This document shows, in pieces, positions 22,623 through 26,975 of a stretch of 26,975 bases of DNA. How positions within the stretch are numbered: the first letter of the stretch is position 1; each line of letters starts with the position of its first letter. The stretch covers positions 1 to 26,975 of the forward strand of contig RFPF01000010.1 of the NCBI GenBank assembly GCA_009926295.1, read 5' to 3'. The notes under the pieces are model-generated. The model saw only the letters and a program-made list of their open reading frames with translations, was not told where the DNA came from and ran no database searches. The DNA is from Planctomycetia bacterium. Its GTDB lineage: Bacteria > Planctomycetota > Planctomycetia > Pirellulales > UBA1268. The position numbers and the translations under genes were made by a program.

Positions 22623-23513
22623 ATGGTACGCGATCACTGGCACTTCACCTCCGCACCCTTCGACGGCACGCTCGATCCGGCCGCCTTCTACCGGGGGGCG
22701 CCCCAGGAAGAGGCGCTGGCGCGGCTGGAGTGGCTCGTCGAGGAGCGACAGCGGTTCGCGCTCGTCGAGGGGGAGGAGGGCTGCGGCAAGAGCCATCTCG
22801 CGGCGCTCGCCGCCCGCCGCCTCGGCGGCCTCGGGGCCGAAACGGCCCTCCTCTCGCTTCGCGGCCTCGCCCCGGGAGACTGGATCGAGATGCTGCTGGA
22901 GCGGCTGCCGCTCGATGCGGCCAGTCGGGCGGAACCTCTGCGACCGTGGCAGAAGCTGGAGAACCGGCTCCGCGAGAACACCCTCATGGAGCGCACCACG
23001 GCGCTCGTCTTCGACGACGTCGACGTCGCGCCGTCCGATGCGGTCGACGGCATCGTGCGGCTGATCGGAGCCGCGGAGCCGAGGTTCGCCCGCATCGCGG
23101 TCGTGGCCACCACCACGCCGGCGGGCGGCGCGGGGCTGCCGAAGGGCCTGCGGGACAGGGCGGCGGTGCGGATCGAACTGGGCCCCTGGGATGCCCGCGA
23201 CGTCGCCGGCTGTCTGGCACGGGCCGTCGTCCGGGCCGGGGGTCGCGCCGACATCTTCTCGGCCGACGCATCCGAGACGATCGCCCGCTTCAGCGGCGGT
23301 GTGCCTCGCGTGGTGGTCAGGCTCGCCCACCTGGCGCTCGCTGCGGCGGCGGGCGACGGCTTAACGCAGGTCGACGCCGCGACAGTGGAGCGGGCGTGGC
23401 GGGAACTCGCGCCCCAGGCGGCGGCAGCCGGGGGCGATCCCAGCTGCGACTTCGCGAACGAGCCCACCGTGAATCCGCGGGTGCGGGTGGTGCGCCGGCT
23501 GTGGGGCGCCTAG
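22623..23513 (+). CDS. AAA-family ATPase, ExeA/GspA-like
   Basis: This 296-aa protein uses ATG at 22623; the same frame is open for about 590 codons upstream, but that part is antisense to rsmE and the coiled-coil gene. It opens with the typical ExeA-like start (HWHFTSAPFDGTLDPAAFYRG and EEALARLEWLVEERQRFALV). Walker A is GEEGCGKS (50-57) and Walker B is TALVFDDVD (126-134). Later SGGVPRVVVRLAHLAL (about 230-245) fits the AAA+ sensor 2/C-terminal lid region, IARFSGGVPR being typical. ExeA ATPases normally work with secretion or transposition partners and often carry a peptidoglycan-binding C-terminus; none is present here. It is cytosolic by sequence. No secretion gene is adjacent, so the partner is unknown. 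Confidence 0.87.
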   Translation: MVRDHWHFTSAPFDGTLDPAAFYRGAPQEEALARLEWLVEERQRFALVEGEEGCGKSHLAALAARRLGGLGAETALLSLRGLAPGDWIEMLLERLPLDAASRAEPLRPWQKLENRLRENTLMERTTALVFDDVDVAPSDAVDGIVRLIGAAEPRFARIAVVATTTPAGGAGLPKGLRDRAAVRIELGPWDARDVAGCLARAVVRAGGRADIFSADASETIARFSGGVPRVVVRLAHLALAAAAGDGLTQVDAATVERAWRELAPQAAAAGGDPSCDFANEPTVNPRVRVVRRLWGA

Positions 23514-23526
23514 AAGCCGGAGCGGC

Positions 23527-23838
23527 CTACCTGCCGATCGCCTCGATGGCGGCGGTCGCGGCGGCCCTCAATTTCGGATCGGTGTGCTTCTCCAGCGGCC
23601 GCAGAGCGGGCAGGGCCGCCTTCGCGGACGATCCAAGTTTGGCGAGCTCCGTCGCCGCGACGATGCGACTCTCCACGGGCCCCTTCTGGAGGTCGGCGAT
23701 GTAGCCCTCGACCAGCAGGTTGCCCATCGTCTGCGGGCCCTTTGCGCGTTTGCCGGACGATTTCTTTCCAGAGCGCTTCGCCCTGGAACAGCCTGTCAGG
23801 GCGACGAGGGCGGCGGCGATCCAGAAGCGGCGTTGCAT
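23527..23838 (-). CDS. Small HEAT-repeat-like lipoprotein
   Basis: This 103-aa product starts with ATG at 23838, with GAGG a few bases upstream. It has a clear lipoprotein signal: RRFWIAAALVALTGC with lipobox LTGC and Cys17 as the acylated residue. A Lys/Arg/Ser-rich linker (18-35) follows. Residues 50-103 look like about one and a half HEAT repeats (RIVAATELAKLGSSAKAALP and PKLRAAATAAIEAIG). HEAT-like proteins usually bind other proteins. It is a single gene, convergent with the AAA ATPase gene (13-nt gap) and divergent from the DUF6677 gene. Confidence 0.75.
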   Translation of the reverse strand: MQRRFWIAAALVALTGCSRAKRSGKKSSGKRAKGPQTMGNLLVEGYIADLQKGPVESRIVAATELAKLGSSAKAALPALRPLEKHTDPKLRAAATAAIEAIGR

Positions 23839-23985
23839 GGGACCTCGGTGGTTGGCCACACCGGACGAGCGAGAGGATCGTAGCAGCCGGTCGTGGCACC
23901 GAGAATCCGCCGGCGGCCCCCGCGGGCCGGTTCCTGGCGCGGCACGAATGGCGTAGACTCGGGATCCCTCAGGAGCGGCACTCGG

Positions 23986-24654
23986 TTGGCACTCGCCCGC
24001 GACATCAAGCAAGGCACGGCACGACGGGTGGTCGCGGTCTCTCCGGACGACGGTTCCGCCATCGACCTGCGGAATCCGGCGGTCGCCGCGCTCCTTTCGT
24101 GGGCCGTGCCCGGCCTCGGGCAGATCTACCAGGGGCGCGTGTTCAAGGGGCGGCTGTTCATGGGAGCGATCCTCGGCACGTTCCTCGCCGGACTGTGGCT
24201 CGGCGGCGGGAAGGTTGTCTACGCGTCGTGGAAGCCAGGCGACACCCGCTGGCCGTTCGTGTGCCAGGCCGGCGCGGGGCTCGTGGCGGTGCCGGCGCTC
24301 GTGCAATCCTTCCAGCTCCACGGCGTCGCCCGGCAGCCGCTGTTCGCCAGCCCCTTCATGGCGCCGCCCCTCGTCTCAGGGCAGTACGTGTCGCGCGGCT
24401 ACGCCGAGCGGCTCGCCGCCTCCGATCCCGACATCGACGACGAGGATTTTTTCGACCGGCCGCCGCTCAAGCAGTTTCGCGGGGAGCAGGTGTCGCTCTG
24501 GCACCGACGGCTCGGCCGCTGGTTCGACATCGGCACGCTGTACACGATGCTGGCCGGAATGCTCAACGTTTTGGTAATCTACGACGCGTTCGCGGGCCCG
24601 CTCGGCACGCCGACCGACGAGGATCGCAAGACGCGATCCGCCCCGTCATCCTGA
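23986..24654 (+). CDS. DUF6677-like membrane protein
   Basis: About 222 aa if read from TTG at 23986, which has AGGAG 10 nt upstream. A longer reading from GTG at 23893 is possible but adds an Arg-rich segment with no family support. The core begins DLRNPAVAALLSWAVPGLGQ and IYQGRVFKGRLFMG (28-60). This is the NP..A..L.W..PGLG..YQGR..KG signature I associate with DUF6677, a planctomycete family related to TM2-type domains. Further hydrophobic segments lie at about 60-75, 92-110 and 180-200. Residues 148-157 are very acidic (DPDIDDEDFF). Function is unknown. The small membrane protein 25 nt downstream probably belongs to the same operon. Confidence 0.8.
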   Translation: MALARDIKQGTARRVVAVSPDDGSAIDLRNPAVAALLSWAVPGLGQIYQGRVFKGRLFMGAILGTFLAGLWLGGGKVVYASWKPGDTRWPFVCQAGAGLVAVPALVQSFQLHGVARQPLFASPFMAPPLVSGQYVSRGYAERLAASDPDIDDEDFFDRPPLKQFRGEQVSLWHRRLGRWFDIGTLYTMLAGMLNVLVIYDAFAGPLGTPTDEDRKTRSAPSS

Positions 24655-24679
24655 ATCCATCACGGCACGGAGGCCCCCG

Positions 24680-24919
24680 ATGATCTCGTTTGCATCCCTC
24701 GGCATCGCCGCCCCGGCGGTGCTCGCCGCGATCGCGGACGGCGTTCCCGGCATCTTCTTCGGGCTGCCGCTGGTGGCACTGGCGAGCCTCGTGTTCGCCG
24801 CCACGCACCACGAGGACCCGGCCGAGATCCGCTTCGCAGCGATCCACTGGGCCGTGTGGCTCGGCGGCATCCTCGGCATCGTCCTCGCCGCGGTGCTGCT
24901 GCTCGGCTGGCTGGCCTGA
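24680..24919 (+). CDS. Small two-helix membrane protein
   Basis: This 79-aa protein starts with ATG at 24680, preceded by GGAGG 6 nt upstream. Two hydrophobic spans (about 6-41 and 55-78) flank a polar loop with THHEDPAEIRFAAIHW. No family is recognised. The loop with two His, Glu and Asp looks conserved in character rather than random. The gene follows the DUF6677 gene closely and is convergent with rlmN (12 nt gap). It could be a partner subunit of the DUF6677 protein. Confidence 0.7.
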   Translation: MISFASLGIAAPAVLAAIADGVPGIFFGLPLVALASLVFAATHHEDPAEIRFAAIHWAVWLGGILGIVLAAVLLLGWLA

Positions 24920-24931
24920 GGCCGCCGCCCG

Positions 24932-25987
24932 TCACGTCGGCCCGACGGCGAGCCGTCGGAGCTGGCCGCAGGCGGCGTCGATCCTTGCCCCCTTGCGGCG
25001 CCGGACGTGCACGTTCACCCCGGCTGACCGCAGGATGTCGAGGAACCGCTCGCGGTCGGCCGGCGTCGGCTCCTCGTAGGGCAGGCCGGCCACGCTGTTG
25101 TAGGGGATCACGTTCACCAGCGCGGCGCGTCCGCCCAGGAGCGCCACCAGGCTCCGGGCGTGCTCGGGCTGGTCGTTGAGCCTGCCGAGGAGCACGTATT
25201 CGAACGTCAGGCGGCGGCCCGAGGCCTCCCAGTAGCGGTCGGCCGCAGCCATCACGTCGGCGAGGCCGATCGCCTTGTTCACGGGCACGAGCTGCGTGCG
25301 CAGCGCGTCATCGGCGGCGTGGAGAGACACCGCGAGGTTGTAGCCGGGGTCCTCCGCCGCGAGCCGGTCAATCGCGGGCGGGAGGCCGACGGTGGAGATC
25401 GTGATCCGGCGCTGCGAGATGCCGAGGCCGTGGGGATCCCGGGTCGCGGCGAGCGCCGGCAGCAGCCGGTCGAGGTTGGCCAGCGGCTCGCCCATCCCCA
25501 TCACGACGATGTGGCTCAGCCGCTCGTCGGCGGGCAGGAGCGCCTGCAGCCGCAGGACCTGCTCGACGATCTCACCGGTCGTGAGATTCCTCACGACCCC
25601 GTCGAGGCCGCTGGCACAGAACACGCATCCCATCGCGCAGCCCACCTGCGAGCTGATGCACACCGTGCGGCGGGCGCCGGCTCCCTCGGCACCCGGCCCC
25701 TGCTCGCGCAGCAGCACGCATTCGATCCGCTGCCCGTCGTGCAGTTCCAGCAGGAGCTTTTCCGTGCCGTCGTCGGCGCGGGTGTGCCTCGCGATCGAGG
25801 TCGTCCAGATGCGGAACTCCGCCTCCAGGGCGTCGCGCAGCCCCTTCGGCAGATCGGTCATCGCCGCGTATGTTTCCGCGCGGCCGGCGTGCAGCCAGCG
25901 GCGGATGGCCTTGGCCCGCCACGCCGGCTGACCCCGGGAGGCGAGCCATTCCGGAAGCGTGGAGGCGGCGTCGAGGATGTGCTCCAT
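24932..25987 (-). CDS. rlmN: Dual-specificity RNA methyltransferase RlmN
   Basis: This 351-aa radical SAM enzyme starts with ATG at 25987 (a GTG 9 nt upstream is an alternative; neither has a clear ribosome site). The radical SAM cluster is C117-x3-C121-x2-C124 (in SSQVGCAMGCVFCAS). The two catalytic cysteines are also present: C110 in RTVCISSQVGC and C340 in IDAACGQL, the equivalents of E. coli C118 and C355. GMGEPLANLDRLLPAL and SLHAADDALRTQLVPVN are typical of the family. It methylates C2 of A2503 in 23S rRNA and A37 of some tRNAs, which supports translational accuracy. It is convergent with the small membrane protein gene and divergent from the 71-aa gene at 26106. Confidence 0.96.
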   Translation of the reverse strand: MEHILDAASTLPEWLASRGQPAWRAKAIRRWLHAGRAETYAAMTDLPKGLRDALEAEFRIWTTSIARHTRADDGTEKLLLELHDGQRIECVLLREQGPGAEGAGARRTVCISSQVGCAMGCVFCASGLDGVVRNLTTGEIVEQVLRLQALLPADERLSHIVVMGMGEPLANLDRLLPALAATRDPHGLGISQRRITISTVGLPPAIDRLAAEDPGYNLAVSLHAADDALRTQLVPVNKAIGLADVMAAADRYWEASGRRLTFEYVLLGRLNDQPEHARSLVALLGGRAALVNVIPYNSVAGLPYEEPTPADRERFLDILRSAGVNVHVRRRKGARIDAACGQLRRLAVGPT

Positions 25988-26105
25988 GGGGCTCACGGGG
26001 CGCGGGCTGGTGCCGGGGACGGTGCCACGGTAATGTTTTTCGAGGCGTCCGACGCATCATACCCCGGCGGGGGCGGCAGGCCCGCGACCGCCGAACCTCG
26101 ACATC

Positions 26106-26321
26106 ATGAGCGAACAGCAACTCGAAGAACGCACGCGGTGGGTCTACGACGAGCGGGCTTTTCCCGTCTGGAACCGGTCGTTCGACAAGGCCGACCGGGC
26201 CGAGATGATCCGTGACGACCTCTGGGCAGGCCGCAGCATCTCGATCATGCTCGCCGTGCTCGTGGCGATCGGCCTCGTGCTCTCGCTCGTGACGCTGGGG
26301 TTCGTCGCCACCTGGCGGTAG
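26106..26321 (+). CDS. Small single-pass membrane protein upstream of ispE
   Basis: This 71-aa protein starts with ATG at 26106. The N-terminal 45 residues are charged (SEQQLEERTRWVYDERAFPV, NRSFDKADRAEMIRDDLWAG) and one transmembrane helix follows (about 47-68, SIMLAVLVAIGLVLSLVTLGF). No family is recognised. The stop is 8 nt before the ispE GTG, which indicates co-transcription and perhaps translational coupling. The ribosome site is weak. Confidence 0.7.
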   Translation: MSEQQLEERTRWVYDERAFPVWNRSFDKADRAEMIRDDLWAGRSISIMLAVLVAIGLVLSLVTLGFVATWR

Positions 26322-26329
26322 CGATCCAC

Positions 26330-26975
26330 GTGATCACCATCCAGGCGCCGGCGAAGCTGAATCTCTCGCTCGCCGTCCTCGCCCGACGGCCCGATGGCTT
26401 CCACGAGATCGAGTCGTTGATGGTGCCGGTGACCCTGCACGACACACTCCTCGTGCGCGCCGGCCCCGCTGGCGACGTGCGGCTCGCCGTCCGCTTCGGC
26501 GGACGGCTCCTGCATCCGGAGGCAACACCACTCGCCCGCGACGTGCCGCACGACCACACGAACCTCGTCGTTCGGGCGGTGCGTCTGCTCGCCGCCGAGG
26601 CCGGGGAGGCTCGCGGCCTGGAGGTGGAGCTCGTGAAGGAGATTCCGTCCGGCGCGGGCCTCGGAGGTGGATCGAGCGATGCCGCCGCCGCGTTGGTCGG
26701 TGCCGCCCGGCTGTGGGGGATCGACTGGCCGCGGGAACGGCTCGCCGATCTCGCCGCGCGGCTGGGCAGCGACGTTCCGTTCTTCCTCGTGGGCGGTCCT
26801 GCGATCGCCTCGGGGCGGGGGGAGCGTTTGGAGCGCGTGGACGGACTGCCGCCGCTCTGGGCGGTGGTCGCCTGCCCCGGGGCCGGTCTCTCGACCGCCG
26901 CCGTGTATGCCCGGTGCACGCCCGCCGCGGCTGGCCGGGGCGTGGCCGGGAGGCTGGCGCGGTCGCTCGCGGAGG
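26330..26975 (+). CDS. ispE: 4-diphosphocytidyl-2-C-methyl-D-erythritol kinase (3' end outside the window)
   Basis: The GTG at 26330 opens a frame that runs to the window end (215 codons), so the last quarter of the roughly 290-aa protein is missing. GHMP-kinase features are clear: APAKLNLSLAVLARRPDGFH (6-25, with the substrate-binding K9 and N11) and the ATP-binding EIPSGAGLGGGSSDAAAAL (104-122). LGSDVPFFLVGGPAIASGRGE (about 146-166) includes the catalytic Asp. It phosphorylates CDP-methylerythritol in the MEP pathway to isoprenoids. The gene directly follows the 71-aa membrane protein. Confidence 0.95.
   Translation, partial: MITIQAPAKLNLSLAVLARRPDGFHEIESLMVPVTLHDTLLVRAGPAGDVRLAVRFGGRLLHPEATPLARDVPHDHTNLVVRAVRLLAAEAGEARGLEVELVKEIPSGAGLGGGSSDAAAALVGAARLWGIDWPRERLADLAARLGSDVPFFLVGGPAIASGRGERLERVDGLPPLWAVVACPGAGLSTAAVYARCTPAAAGRGVAGRLARSLAE

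Noticed and set aside
1..26975. Defence system, CRISPR array, prophage or biosynthetic cluster
   Set aside because: No repeats with regular spacers, no Cas, nuclease, integrase, capsid, PKS or NRPS features; the P450 and GT2 are isolated and do not form a cluster.

Overview
The window is about 27 kb of very GC-rich, densely coding bacterial DNA. The gene families point to a member of the Planctomycetota, probably a Pirellulales-like lineage: a DUF1501 protein, a DUF1559 prepilin-like protein, a DUF3500 protein, a DUF6677 membrane protein, an ECF sigma operon with membrane partners, and many short planctomycete-style hypothetical membrane proteins. This assignment comes from family content only. 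I see no rRNA, tRNA, CRISPR array, insertion sequence, integrase or phage gene. The window looks chromosomal, and both ends cut through genes (DUF1501 on the left, ispE on the right).

Layout. 1-2117 (+): the 3' part of a DUF1501 gene, coupled by ATGA to a secreted beta-propeller protein. 2118-2476: the only gene-free stretch longer than 300 bases. It holds a palindromic 31-nt repeat, a long imperfect inverted repeat and a short hairpin. 2477-3619 (-): cytochrome P450. 3691-5525 (+): a leucine-rich-repeat lipoprotein candidate followed by a DUF3500 protein. 5508-8172 (-): a three-gene ECF sigma operon with overlapping start and stop codons. 8294-11456 (+): sulfite reductase hemoprotein, then a DUF805/SRPBCC fusion. 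11443-18031 (-): a run of five genes, namely alkaline phosphatase, an Eis-like acetyltransferase, an unknown 556-aa protein with a BshC-like motif, a GT2 glycosyltransferase and a Nif3-family protein. 18083-20840 (+): a TIM-barrel sugar isomerase/epimerase-like protein, a second copy of the 31-nt repeat, a cysteine-rich membrane protein and a DUF1559 protein. 20904-22546 (-): a periplasmic coiled-coil protein and RsmE. 22623-24919: an ExeA-like AAA ATPase (+), a small HEAT-like lipoprotein (-), a DUF6677 membrane protein and a small membrane protein (+). 24932-25987 (-): RlmN. 26106-26975 (+): a small membrane protein and partial IspE.

Working together. The clearest functional unit is the sigma operon: an ECF sigma factor, a small single-pass protein in the anti-sigma position, and a four-TM protein whose C-terminus resembles the tail of GspG-like pseudopilins. 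Most other genes are housekeeping (cysI, rsmE, rlmN, ispE, Nif3) or of unknown role. Several convergent pairs overlap at their tails or carry inverted repeats between them. I found no obvious defence, secondary-metabolite or mobile island. The most unusual items are the palindromic repeat family, the sigma operon, the cysteine-rich protein, the BshC-like unknown and the DUF805/SRPBCC fusion.
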